This document shows, one piece after another, positions 26,066-33,929 of a stretch of 64,000 nt of DNA (position 1 is the first letter of the stretch; each line of letters starts with the position of its first letter). The notes beneath the pieces are model-generated. The model saw only the letters and a list, made by a program, of their open reading frames with translations. It was not told the origin of the DNA and ran no database searches. The stretch covers positions 1-64,000 of the forward strand of contig JAUYTV010000009.1 in the NCBI GenBank assembly GCA_030694985.1, read 5' to 3'. The translations under genes and the position numbers were made by a program. Source of the stretch: Methanoregula sp. GTDB lineage: Archaea > Halobacteriota > Methanomicrobia > Methanomicrobiales > Methanospirillaceae.

Positions 26066-26391
26066 GAACTTTTCTCCAACTAGTATTTTTCACACGACCA
26101 TTTATACCGGTCGTGTTTTCTTATATCGGAAGATGATGCAGAAAAAAAGGGGTGATTATATCAGACCATCACCGGCCCGGGTGTTGTTGGGACAATTGCC
26201 ACGGCATCAGGAGGGATGTATTGCCGTAATGCTGCTTCGTTCCATGATGCTGTCCAGCAGCGGTTCTTGGCCTTGATGCTATCCACAATTTTTCAAGTGT
26301 GTGTGCTGTGTTATCCAAGGTAGCTCCAGAATAATATAACAAAAGAACGATTAAAAAGAGAAAGGTGCGGGTGCGAGACGATCCGGAACGG
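26066..26391. other. Non-coding stretch with a dyad
   Basis: This 326-bp stretch separates the SemiSWEET gene from the quinone-reductase gene. It holds the dyad at 26092-26116 and, from 26160 to 26300, an unassigned sequence that is protein-like in one plus-strand frame (GPGVVGTIATASGG is readable) but lacks a start; I do not call it a gene. No other structure is visible. Confidence 0.5.
26092..26116. promoter_or_regulatory. Dyad overlapping a TATA-like box, SemiSWEET promoter
   Basis: ACACGACC (26092-26099), ATTTATACC, GGTCGTGT (26109-26116): a perfect 8-bp inverted repeat with a 9-base spacer that contains TTTATA. It lies 27 bp upstream of the SemiSWEET ATG. The arrangement suits a repressor that blocks TBP; a plain hairpin is the alternative. 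Confidence 0.5.
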
Positions 26392-26994
26392 TCAACGGGG
26401 TTCGGGCGGAAACGTCTCCCTCACGTGTTCCCGTACCTCAACAAGCCATTCCTTCCGCTGCTCTTCTGTGCTGGTGACAACAACGCCAAACATTTTACGG
26501 TAAAAGATCGGAACCCCACAGAATGAGACGATGCAGTCTTTCCATATTCGTTCGAGTGGATCGCCGAAGATTTCCTGCTCCCGCACCGCAGGTGTGTTTG
26601 AGGTATTTAAAACGATGACTGCTTTTGCCGCAAGGAGCCCGACGGGGATTCCTTCACCGGAATCCGTATCAGCAAAATGGTAGGCAACGCCGGGCCGAAG
26701 GACCCGGTCGATCCAGCCTTTCAGGATCGCAGGTGGCATACCCCACCAGTTGGGGTGAACAATAACGATGCCATCCGCAGCAGCGATCTCCATACAATGC
26801 TCTGCGACAAGCGGGGGTAGTGCCGCGTCGCGGGCAATCTCCAGGAGCGGCAGCAAGGGATCGAAATCCTCTGCATAGAGATCATGCACGGTAACCGAAT
26901 GGCCATCCTTTCGGAGTGTTGCCGCAGCCATATCCGCTATAGCGTGGTTGAAACTCCTTTCACCGGGATGGGCAAGAATGACTGAGATCTTCAT
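26392..26994 (-). CDS. NAD(P)H:quinone oxidoreductase-type flavodoxin-fold protein
   Basis: A 200-aa protein of the flavodoxin_2 (NQO/MdaB) family. MKISVILAHPGERSFNHAIAD is the FMN/FAD-binding first loop and HPNWWGMPPAILKGWIDRVL is the family's hallmark dimer/flavin helix. It should reduce quinones or related small acceptors with NAD(P)H by two electrons. I start at the ATG at 26994: a longer reading would overlap the upstream methyltransferase, and GAGGAAACT precedes this ATG. The gap to the methyltransferase is 7 bp, so the two are co-transcribed. Confidence 0.88.
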   Translation of the reverse strand: MKISVILAHPGERSFNHAIADMAAATLRKDGHSVTVHDLYAEDFDPLLPLLEIARDAALPPLVAEHCMEIAAADGIVIVHPNWWGMPPAILKGWIDRVLRPGVAYHFADTDSGEGIPVGLLAAKAVIVLNTSNTPAVREQEIFGDPLERIWKDCIVSFCGVPIFYRKMFGVVVTSTEEQRKEWLVEVREHVRETFPPEPR

Positions 26995-27001
26995 AGTTTC
27001 C

Positions 27002-27808
27002 TCATTTCCGTGCAGTGACCTTGAAGAATGTGTAGCAGAAGACCCCGTCCGGCTCGGCAGTGCGGTAGAGTGCTGCAACTCCCCGCTCCCATGCGCCCCT
27101 GCTCATCAGCCCCTGCTTCAGCACCTCAGGGCCGACCCCTTTAACCATGGCCGTAAAGGTCAGTTTCGTGAATCCCTCCACAAACCGTGGGCGGGAAGCA
27201 TCAACGTATACCATCCGCGGCGAAACACTGACATCCGAGTATCCCGCAGCGGCCACTAAGGGATAGAGCTGCCTGCCGATCAGTGCATTGCCCCCCACCT
27301 GTTGCTGGAGTTCCACAAGGCACTGCACCGCACGGCGGGCATCCTTGTTCTCCGGGTGGAAGAACGTAGAGCCGTGATCCCCTTCAATCACGGTGAGGGT
27401 CCCTCCTTCTTTAAGGAGTGGGCGGAGCTGTTCCAGAGCCCGCTGAGGCTCTGCGAGATGTTCCAGCACGAAACAGACAAATATGTGATCGAAACTTGCC
27501 GGTTCGAACGGGAGCAAGAAGATATCCCCCTGACGGAATGTCACATTGGTGATCCCTTCCTTACGGATCATCTCTTCCGCCCGTTTTATTGAGTCCTCTG
27601 AAATATCGAGAGATGTGATATAAGCATCGGGGCTGTTCCTTGCAAGGATCACGGTCTGGGCACCGATCCCGCAACCCGCTTCGAGCACCCGGGCACCGGC
27701 GGGGTAGCGGGTGTCATCATGAAGGAGCCCCGTGAGAGTCTGTGCCTGATCTGCGAGCCGCTCCGACTCGCGGGCTGAATAGCCGTGGACATACTTGTGG
27801 TGTGCCAT
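27002..27808 (-). CDS. Class I SAM-dependent methyltransferase
   Basis: A 268-aa protein. Motif I is ARVLEAGCGIGAQTVILA (about 40-57), motif post-I is YITSLDISEDSIKRAEE, motif II is GDIFLLPF and the FVCFVLEHL segment completes the Rossmann core; a C-terminal cap domain (170-268) holds the substrate pocket. It belongs to the UbiE/COQ5-like group by appearance. It is the first gene of a pair with the quinone reductase, which may mean a shared quinone-like or aromatic substrate (inference). ATG at 27808 after GAGGATT. Confidence 0.85.
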   Translation of the reverse strand: MAHHKYVHGYSARESERLADQAQTLTGLLHDDTRYPAGARVLEAGCGIGAQTVILARNSPDAYITSLDISEDSIKRAEEMIRKEGITNVTFRQGDIFLLPFEPASFDHIFVCFVLEHLAEPQRALEQLRPLLKEGGTLTVIEGDHGSTFFHPENKDARRAVQCLVELQQQVGGNALIGRQLYPLVAAAGYSDVSVSPRMVYVDASRPRFVEGFTKLTFTAMVKGVGPEVLKQGLMSRGAWERGVAALYRTAEPDGVFCYTFFKVTARK

Positions 27809-28014
27809 TTTTTTTAATCCTCATAAGCCCCACTGCAATTTGCAGGGGTTTATACCAGATATTGTACATTTTTGTTGGTTGCTGCACAAAAATGTACTGT
27901 AACCGAGTGGTGGGGCGGGACCATACGAATTGAGAGAAAAACAGTTACAAAAAAAATCATAGGGCCGGGTGTGAACGATTCAATGCCCAATACAAAAACC
28001 AACAGAAAGGAAAA

Positions 28015-28087
28015 GGCCGGGGCCGAGATTCGAACCCGGGTCGGAGGATCCACAATCCTCTAGGATGACCAACTACCCCACCCCGGC
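28015..28087 (-). tRNA. tRNA-His(GTG)
   Basis: A 73-nt cloverleaf on the minus strand. Acceptor stem GCCGGGG/CCCCGGC, anticodon stem GAGGA/UCCUC with loop UUGUGGA (anticodon GUG), T arm CCGGG-UUCGAAU-CUCGG. The discriminator is C73, which is diagnostic of tRNA-His. No CCA is encoded; four T follow. The base preceding G1 is T, so the essential extra G(-1) is not encoded. Confidence 0.95.
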
Positions 28088-28199
28088 AATTTGCCCTTTT
28101 ACATTTGCACTTGGTTCAGATTAATGTATCCATCTTTTGCTACGGGGTAATCCCTCTACTTAAAACCGTGGCTGGGGCCCGGTTACATGGGGGTTTAGT

Positions 28200-28346
28200 A
28201 CCCTATTCGCACGCTCCAGAGTGCAAGGTGACTATTAATAGGGTCGGATGTCCATTACATATCAGGTGGCTCTGAACGGTATTCCTTAAAAGTATGGCGT
28301 GAGAACGCACATGCGTATACGGGAAGCGGGACTTTTTTTCTCCCGC
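28200..28346 (+). promoter_or_regulatory. Structured upstream region of aIF5B
   Basis: Two inverted repeats precede the aIF5B gene. The first pairs ACCCTATT (28200-28207) with AATAGGGT (28237-28244) around an inner GCAC/GTGC stem, and its right arm overlaps a TATA-like CTATTAATAG. The second is GCGGGA (28326-28331), nine bases, TCCCGC (28341-28346), just upstream of the AAGGAGGGTGAGGG Shine-Dalgarno region. The rest of 28088-28381 shows no gene. Confidence 0.4.
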
Positions 28347-28381
28347 ACGGGAGCTAAAGAAACAAAGGAGGGTGAGGGTAT

Positions 28382-30160
28382 ATGGCGGGAAACCCGAAGA
28401 TCAGGACACCGATTGTCTGCGTTATGGGGCACGTGGATCACGGCAAAACTTCGCTTCTTGACCGGATTCGTGGTTCTTCGGTTGTAAGCTCAGAAGTTGG
28501 CCAAATCACCCAGCACATTGGTGCAACGATTGTTCCCATTGAAGCAATCCGTTCCATGAGTGGCACAATAGGAAAAATTCCCATCAATATCCCAGGACTG
28601 CTCTTCATTGATACACCGGGACATCACGCATTCACCACGCTCCGCGCCCGTGGCGGTGCACTCGCTGACATGGCAATCCTTGTCGTTGACATCAACCAGG
28701 GATTCCAGCCCCAAACGATCGAAGCGCTCCAGATCCTGCGCAACTGCAAGACCCCGTTCGTGATCGCAGCGACTAAGACCGATCGTATTCATGGCTGGAG
28801 AGTCTTTGAAAACGAGTCGTTCCTGTCATCCTTTGCTAAGCAGAACGACCGGGTACAGGGAATTGTGGAGAACAAAACCTATGAGGTGGTCGGGAAGCTC
28901 TCCGAACTTGGTTTTTCCGCGGACCGGTTCGATCGCGTTTCAGATTTCCAGCGCAACCTTGCAATCGTGCCTGTCAGCGCTCACACAGGAGAGGGGGTTT
29001 GCGATATGCTGATGGTCATGATAGGGCTTGCCCAGCGCTACATGGGAGATGCACTCACCCTCTCGGTTGACGGTCCGGGTGCCGGCACTGTGCTCGAAGT
29101 GAAAGAGGAACGGGGACTGGGAACCACACTGGATGTGATCCTGTACGACGGGACGCTCTCAATAGGAGATGAGATCGCTGTCGCAACGCAAAGCGATGTG
29201 ATCTTTACCAAGGTGCGGTCACTCTTAAAACCCCGACCGATGAAAGAGATCCTCATTGAGGACAGGTTCGAGCGCGAGAAGATCGTAGTTGCAGCAGCCG
29301 GAGTAAAAGTCACCGCACCTGATCTGGAGGGAGTGATTGCCGGCTCTCCGTTCTTTGTAGTGCGGGGCAACCGCGATGATATCCGGGCAAAGATCAAAAA
29401 GGAGATGACCGAGATCCACGTCAACCTTGCTGATGAGGGGATCGTGATTAAGGCTGACACTATCGGGGCACTTGAAGCGCTCTGCAAGGAACTTGAAGGC
29501 AAAGAGATTGGCGTAATGCGGGCAGAAGTCGGGCCGGTGAGCCGGCACGATCTGATCGATACCGAGACCATAAAAAACCCGGTATTCCGGGTCCTGCTCT
29601 CATTTAACACACCCCTGCTTCCCGATGTGGTGGAGATGATAAAAAACCCGCTGTATACGCAGGTAAAAATCTTTGAGGGGCGGGTGATCTACCAGCTTAT
29701 CGACCAGTACGTTGAATGGCGGGACGAGCAGAAACGACTGCAGGACAAGCAGCGGTTCGAGCACGTGATCATGCCAGCCAAGATCCGCCTCATGCCCGAC
29801 TGTGTATTCCGGCAGAGCAACCCTGCCGTTGTCGGGGTACGGGTTCTTGGTGGAAAGTTGCGCAATGATGTCAACTTAATCAAGCTGGACGGCAAGAAAG
29901 TCGGCCATCTCAAGAGCATGCAGCTCCGGCAGGAAAATATAAGGGAAGCAGATGCCGGACTTGAAGTTGCGATCTCGATTGAAGGGGCAACGATCGGGAG
30001 ACAATTAAACGTGGGAGATGACCTCTTTGTGGATGTTCCTGAGCGTCATGTGAAAGTGCTGGAGAAAGAGATGCTCAAGTCATTGAACACGAGCACACAG
30101 GAGATATTAGAAGAGTACACGTCGATGCGAAGGAAAACTGAACCCTTCTGGGCGAAGTAA
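28382..30160 (+). CDS. infB: Translation initiation factor aIF5B
   Basis: A GTPase of 592 aa that joins the ribosomal subunits at translation initiation. G1 is GHVDHGKTS at 16-24, switch regions follow, G3 is DTPG at 77-80, G4 is TKTD at 131-134, then domains II to IV. Archaeal IF5B is about 600 aa and lacks the long N-terminus of bacterial and eukaryotic forms; length fits. A strong AAGGAGGGTGAGGG lies just before the ATG. S6e follows at 160 bp on the same strand, a common archaeal pairing. Full length with no damage. Confidence 0.98.
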   Translation: MAGNPKIRTPIVCVMGHVDHGKTSLLDRIRGSSVVSSEVGQITQHIGATIVPIEAIRSMSGTIGKIPINIPGLLFIDTPGHHAFTTLRARGGALADMAILVVDINQGFQPQTIEALQILRNCKTPFVIAATKTDRIHGWRVFENESFLSSFAKQNDRVQGIVENKTYEVVGKLSELGFSADRFDRVSDFQRNLAIVPVSAHTGEGVCDMLMVMIGLAQRYMGDALTLSVDGPGAGTVLEVKEERGLGTTLDVILYDGTLSIGDEIAVATQSDVIFTKVRSLLKPRPMKEILIEDRFEREKIVVAAAGVKVTAPDLEGVIAGSPFFVVRGNRDDIRAKIKKEMTEIHVNLADEGIVIKADTIGALEALCKELEGKEIGVMRAEVGPVSRHDLIDTETIKNPVFRVLLSFNTPLLPDVVEMIKNPLYTQVKIFEGRVIYQLIDQYVEWRDEQKRLQDKQRFEHVIMPAKIRLMPDCVFRQSNPAVVGVRVLGGKLRNDVNLIKLDGKKVGHLKSMQLRQENIREADAGLEVAISIEGATIGRQLNVGDDLFVDVPERHVKVLEKEMLKSLNTSTQEILEEYTSMRRKTEPFWAK

Positions 30161-30262
30161 AAATGCGATTGACCGGAAATGACAAGAGGGTTTAATAGCG
30201 TATTAGTATAATAAAATGGGTACTTCTCATGTGTAGGCGATCGAGCCGGCAGTTCGAGACGT

Positions 30263-30289
30263 GAAAAATCCTAACAATCGGGTTTTTTC
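30263..30289 (+). promoter_or_regulatory. Hairpin in the S6e leader
   Basis: GAAAAATCC (30263-30271), eight bases, then GGGTTTTTT (30280-30288) can form a stem of about nine pairs including wobbles. It ends 17 nt before the AAGGAGAG ribosome-binding site of S6e. It might be a terminator after the aIF5B transcript or a ribosomal-protein control element. Confidence 0.35.
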
Positions 30290-30319
30290 CAAAAAAAAGA
30301 CCAATAAGGAGAGATTTGA

Positions 30320-30751
30320 ATGGTGGACTTAAAAGTCGTATTATCAGACCCAAAGACCGGTCGCGCCTACAATGTCGATGCCAGCGGTGGCGCGGCAGGG
30401 TCGATCGTTGGTAAGCGTATTGGCGATGAATTCGATGCAGCCCCGATCGGGCTTGCTGGATACAAGATCAGGATCACCGGTGGATCGGACAGGACCGGCA
30501 TCCCCGCAAAGAAGGGCATTCCGGGTGCAGGGCGCAGGAACCTGCTCCTTGCAGGTGGAATTGGGTTTCATCCCTCTATGGACGGGGAACGCAGGAGAAA
30601 GACCGTCCGCTCCAGTGAGATCACCCAGGATTTTGTGCAGATAAATGCAAGCGTAACTGCCTATGGAGAGAAAACTCTCGATGAACTCTTCCCGAAAATT
30701 GAAGGGGAGAAGGCTGAAAAAGCTGCGGCAAAAGCCCGCGGCAAAAGATAA
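30320..30751 (+). CDS. rps6e: Ribosomal protein S6e
   Basis: A 143-aa small-subunit protein. MVDLKVVLSDPKTGRAY, the GKRIGDEFDAAPIGLAGY strand, RITGGSDRTGIPAKKGI and GERRRKTVRSSEIT are standard S6e segments. The C-terminal tail (EKAEKAAAKARGKR) is basic. AAGGAGAG precedes the ATG. Length is typical of archaeal S6e. It sits just downstream of aIF5B. Confidence 0.97.
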   Translation: MVDLKVVLSDPKTGRAYNVDASGGAAGSIVGKRIGDEFDAAPIGLAGYKIRITGGSDRTGIPAKKGIPGAGRRNLLLAGGIGFHPSMDGERRRKTVRSSEITQDFVQINASVTAYGEKTLDELFPKIEGEKAEKAAAKARGKR

Positions 30752-30798
30752 GATACCAATTCTTTTTTTAAAGATTTTATCAAACGTAAAAAAAGGGA

Positions 30799-31332
30799 TT
30801 ACACCGGGAAGTTGACACTCACTTCGCCATACGCAGAAGTGTTCCTGGCAGACGTTAGTACCTTTCCGTTCTTGTAAATCTCAACGACAATCTCGTGACG
30901 GGTGGAGCCATCTTCCTTGTGAAATGTTGCTGATACAGCACCTGTATTGGCATTGAGCGGGAACACGCGATCACCGGAATTCCTCACTGTCACCATCTCC
31001 CCGTTTATCCCATAGGTTCCGGCAAAGCCGCCAATGTAGTTCACCCTGACAAAAGCCCCGTTGTCTGGAACAGTAGCAGTTGGTGCTTCTTTGATCAATT
31101 CCGGTTGTATACTTACGCCAGAAGCAGTCGTTGGCGGGACAGAAGAGCCAAAAGGTGCCTGTGTTGCCTGTACCGTGGTGCTTTGGACTGGCGCAGTCTG
31201 CACGCCGCTATTTCCACCGGTATTCCCGCCACCCATAAAAAACACGAGCGCCATCATTATCACTGCAACGACACCTGCAACTGCTGCAACTGCCACCCAT
31301 GGCTTGTCCCAAGGATCGTTTCTTCTCTTCAT
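30799..31332 (-). CDS. Single-helix anchored extracellular protein, unknown
   Basis: A 177-aa protein: basic N-terminus MKRRNDPWDKPW, one transmembrane helix (about 12-33), a Gly/Thr/Gln/Pro-rich spacer (34-85) and a small beta domain (90-177) with FVRVNYIGGFAGTYGINGEM and TSARNTSAYGEVSVNFPV. The topology predicts a short cytoplasmic N-terminus and an external domain. I do not recognise it; methanogens have many such anchored surface proteins. It is convergent with S6e. Confidence 0.7.
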   Translation of the reverse strand: MKRRNDPWDKPWVAVAAVAGVVAVIMMALVFFMGGGNTGGNSGVQTAPVQSTTVQATQAPFGSSVPPTTASGVSIQPELIKEAPTATVPDNGAFVRVNYIGGFAGTYGINGEMVTVRNSGDRVFPLNANTGAVSATFHKEDGSTRHEIVVEIYKNGKVLTSARNTSAYGEVSVNFPV

Positions 31333-31442
31333 TTAAGTCAACTCCGGATATCGTTGAGGATAGATCTTGAATAAATGGGCGAAATACTTTGTGCCCTGCT
31401 GATTTGGGATTTGATACAAGAGTTCGTTTTTAACGTGCGTGT

Positions 31443-31904
31443 TTAGCCATTCTTTACACTCTGCGTAAGCGCATCGGACAGATCCTCAAAGGGTACCCCG
31501 TATTTTTTTGCGAGAATAACAAGGGCTGCGGGAGGTAAAAGGTGATTATCAAATCCGTCCCTGATCAACCGGTTCATCTCTGCAACAATATCGGTCTCCG
31601 GCAGATTTGTGACATTTATTATCCGTCCGATCAGTACCTGCGTTGGATCATTGCGCTCAAATATGGAAGAGGTGGGCTTGAATCCGATAGGTATCGTAAT
31701 TGCTGAAAGATCAAAACGCGGAGCATACATCCCGTTTTCAAGGCTCATGAGACCCTCTTCTTCCGCACGCCGCAGGATCTGGTTTGCCTGATCGGTGCTC
31801 ATCCATTTCCGGTCGAGCGCGTAATAATAGACCAGCTCGTTCTTTCGCATACCGCTCTTTCGGGTATGCTTAAACGGTGCAGCGACCGTAACTTGCAGTG
31901 TCAC
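31443..31904 (-). CDS. DUF2240-family protein
   Basis: A 153-aa soluble protein. The N-terminus TLQVTVAAPFKHTRKSGMRKNELV and the later MSTDQANQILRRAEEEGL segment correspond to the archaeal DUF2240 family. The C-terminal helical part (ETDIVAEMNRLIRDGF and LPPAALVILAKKYGV) is characteristic. Function is unknown; the helical pattern suggests nucleic-acid or protein binding. Translation starts at a GTG (31904). A 9-bp gap to the preceding small gene and the nearby S8e suggest co-transcription with translation genes. Confidence 0.8.
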   Translation of the reverse strand: MTLQVTVAAPFKHTRKSGMRKNELVYYYALDRKWMSTDQANQILRRAEEEGLMSLENGMYAPRFDLSAITIPIGFKPTSSIFERNDPTQVLIGRIINVTNLPETDIVAEMNRLIRDGFDNHLLPPAALVILAKKYGVPFEDLSDALTQSVKNG

Positions 31905-31913
31905 TTTTAATAC

Positions 31914-32327
31914 CTAATCCAATAGAATTTTTTTCATATCGAGCGCATCTAACCCTTCACCACTGCCTTCCTTTGCAATATCGATATCCGTGCGGGACAC
32001 CTGATCGGTCAGGCGAATGTAAAAGACATCATTTGCTATGGGAACTTTTCCCCCGCCGCGCAGGGCAAGTTCAAGCACAGAACATTTCAAGTCTACAGCT
32101 TCTGTGATCACACCGGGTCGTAAAACATCAGGAGAGATCTCGCCAAATGTTGCCCGGTCAAGAGCAATTTCTATCCGGGTCTTGACCCGGACTAATTCTT
32201 TTCCGGTAGTCTTGGTTATCTCATGGTTATCCAGACCGGCAATATGCCTGAGCGTTTCGTTAAAAGGCATCCCCATCGCAAATGAGAGATCCACGCGCTG
32301 GGGGAAACGATAACAGATCCTTCGCAT
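31914..32327 (-). CDS. Conserved archaeal protein of unknown function
   Basis: A 137-aa protein that I cannot name. It is mixed alpha/beta: MRRICYRFPQRVDLSFAMGMPF at the start, VKTRIEIALDRATFGEISPDV in the middle and KVPIANDVFYIRLTDQVSRTDID near the end. A TTG five codons further upstream would also be in frame; the ATG at 32327 is preferred. It sits in tandem with S8e (50 bp upstream) and DUF2240 (9 bp downstream), all on one strand, so the three are probably an operon connected with translation or ribosome assembly, which is inference. Confidence 0.6.
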   Translation of the reverse strand: MRRICYRFPQRVDLSFAMGMPFNETLRHIAGLDNHEITKTTGKELVRVKTRIEIALDRATFGEISPDVLRPGVITEAVDLKCSVLELALRGGGKVPIANDVFYIRLTDQVSRTDIDIAKEGSGEGLDALDMKKILLD

Positions 32328-32377
32328 AGCTAGAGTATGCAAGTCTGAAAGAAAAAAGATTGCTGGTCTGATATTGA

Positions 32378-32755
32378 TTATTCGAGCAACACTGCGTTAA
32401 TAACGCCATCCTGGCCCGGGCGACTCATAATGCGGGCGTTTCCAATCTCTGTTTTGATAACTGCGCCCTTGGTGAGCAGGTTCCGCCGGACATAGTTCGG
32501 GTTTGCATCGTTCTTTTCAACCTTTTCGATCTTCACTTTTTTGGTTTCACCGTTTGTGGGGTTGGTCACGTTTGCAAAGGCTGCCCTGAGTGCCCTGACC
32601 TTGTCGTTTCCACCAAACGTTCGGATGATCTTCCTGCGGTCTTCTCCGATATGGGTATCTGCCGGTGCAAGACCGATTTCTGCTCTCCGCTTCATTGCTG
32701 CCGGACGGCGCCTGCCACCGGTTACCTTACGTACTGATTCTCCCTGCCACTGCAT
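32378..32755 (-). CDS. rps8e: Ribosomal protein S8e
   Basis: A 125-aa small-subunit protein of the archaeal/eukaryotic type. MQWQGESVRKVTGGRRRPAA, the GEDRRKIIRTFGGNDKVRALR region and the C-terminal RNLLTKGAVIKTEIGNARI-type strand are characteristic. Length is usual for archaeal S8e. It leads a probable operon with two small archaeal genes. The 190-bp stretch upstream to hypB is AT-rich and contains its promoter; no gene is seen there. Confidence 0.97.
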   Translation of the reverse strand: MQWQGESVRKVTGGRRRPAAMKRRAEIGLAPADTHIGEDRRKIIRTFGGNDKVRALRAAFANVTNPTNGETKKVKIEKVEKNDANPNYVRRNLLTKGAVIKTEIGNARIMSRPGQDGVINAVLLE

Positions 32756-32946
32756 GGTGTCACTCTCTATAAAATCTTCACGGAATAGACTTCCTCAAAG
32801 ATGGTGCTCTATATATTCCCTTCAGAATTATTTATAGTATTTCCCGATTGTTTTGTAGACAGACTTTTTTCTGAGCTCAGCCACTTTAAAGGAAATAATT
32901 TGTCAGGATTTTTCTGCTATCAGAATTTGTGAAAAAATACGATAAT

Positions 32947-33594
32947 TTATTTAAGGATACTCTCGAGTAAGGCTGCCACGCCATCACCGGTTTTTAAGTT
33001 TGTCCTGAACACGGGCATCGATGGATTGTACCGCTTGATATCCGATTGCATCCTGTCAAGGTTTGCCCCAACGAGCGGTGCAAGATCGACTTTGTTGATC
33101 ACGCCAATTGTGCAGTCCCGGAACATCATCGGGTGCTTGTTTACCACATCGTCTCCTTCTGTAGAACTCACCACAACGATCCGCTTCTCAGCACCGAGCC
33201 GGAAATCAGTAGGGCAGACCATGTTACCCACATTCTCAATGAAGAGCACATCGATATCATCGAGAGGGAGGTGGGCAATAGCGTGTTCAACCATATGGGC
33301 ATCGAGATGACATTCCTTGCCGGTATTTGCATTGAATGCCGGAATTCCCAGTGCAACAATCCGCTTAAAGTCATCGTCTCCGTATACGTCACCGGCAATT
33401 GCACCGGCCCTCAAATCTTTTTTATTGAGCAGAGGGACAAGGCGTTCGATGAGCGCAGTCTTACCTGAACCGATCGCACCAAGGAGATCAAATGCCCGGA
33501 CGCCGTGTGCCTTTAAGTGCTGTGCGTTCTGACCGGCCAGATTGTTGTTGACGTCGTACACATCCTTCTCAATCCTGACGTCGATATGATGCAT
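32947..33594 (-). CDS. hypB: Hydrogenase nickel-incorporation GTPase HypB
   Basis: A 215-aa GTPase of the SIMIBI class that hands nickel to [NiFe]-hydrogenases with HypA. P-loop GAIGSGKT at 39-46, the metal-binding TGKECHLDAHMVEHA segment (C and H of the G-domain zinc/nickel site), the IENVGNMVCP switch and the NKVDLAP G4 are all present. The N-terminal CxxCGC and His-rich tracts of some bacterial HypB are absent, as usual for archaea. Start ATG at 33594 (MHHIDVRIEKDVYDVNNN); a longer reading has no merit. No hypA or hydrogenase genes are in this window. Confidence 0.97.
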   Translation of the reverse strand: MHHIDVRIEKDVYDVNNNLAGQNAQHLKAHGVRAFDLLGAIGSGKTALIERLVPLLNKKDLRAGAIAGDVYGDDDFKRIVALGIPAFNANTGKECHLDAHMVEHAIAHLPLDDIDVLFIENVGNMVCPTDFRLGAEKRIVVVSSTEGDDVVNKHPMMFRDCTIGVINKVDLAPLVGANLDRMQSDIKRYNPSMPVFRTNLKTGDGVAALLESILK

Positions 33595-33649
33595 GTAACA
33601 TAATTGGGAGCGTACACTGTTTATACCTTGACCCACAAACCCTCCTGCA

Positions 33650-33925
33650 ATGGTGGAAGGGGAGTGTATACTATATCCCTGCTACTTCAATGCAGGGTAT
33701 TCACGCAGTGAGGGCAGGAGGGTTTCGGAAAGTCTGGCAGCCAAAGGACCGGTTCTTTCGGATATTGAACGCTCATTACGAAAGATTGGGGTAAAATACA
33801 GGGTTGAAGAGCACCACCACCCTGCACACTGGGAGCGCCATGAAGGCCGTGTTGTTGCTGAGTGGACGGATAAAAAAGAAGCGCTCATAAAAAAAGTAGC
33901 CCAGAAAATGGATAAGGGGCGGTAA
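33650..33925 (+). CDS. srp19: Signal recognition particle SRP19 subunit
   Basis: A 91-aa RNA-binding protein that organises the archaeal SRP RNA so that SRP54 can bind. CILYPCYFNAGYSRSEGRRVSESLA and the EEHHHPAHWERHEGRVVAEW C-terminal segment are the family signature. The N-terminus is normal and the length is near the archaeal norm. The gene is divergent from hypB (56 bp between starts) and only 4 bp from the PHP gene. Confidence 0.95.
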   Translation: MVEGECILYPCYFNAGYSRSEGRRVSESLAAKGPVLSDIERSLRKIGVKYRVEEHHHPAHWERHEGRVVAEWTDKKEALIKKVAQKMDKGR

Positions 33926-33929
33926 ACGG

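Noticed and set aside
26160-26300. Possible gene fragment with GPGVVGTIATASGG in 26160-26300
   Set aside because: No start, no match to a named family and short; only a protein-like string.
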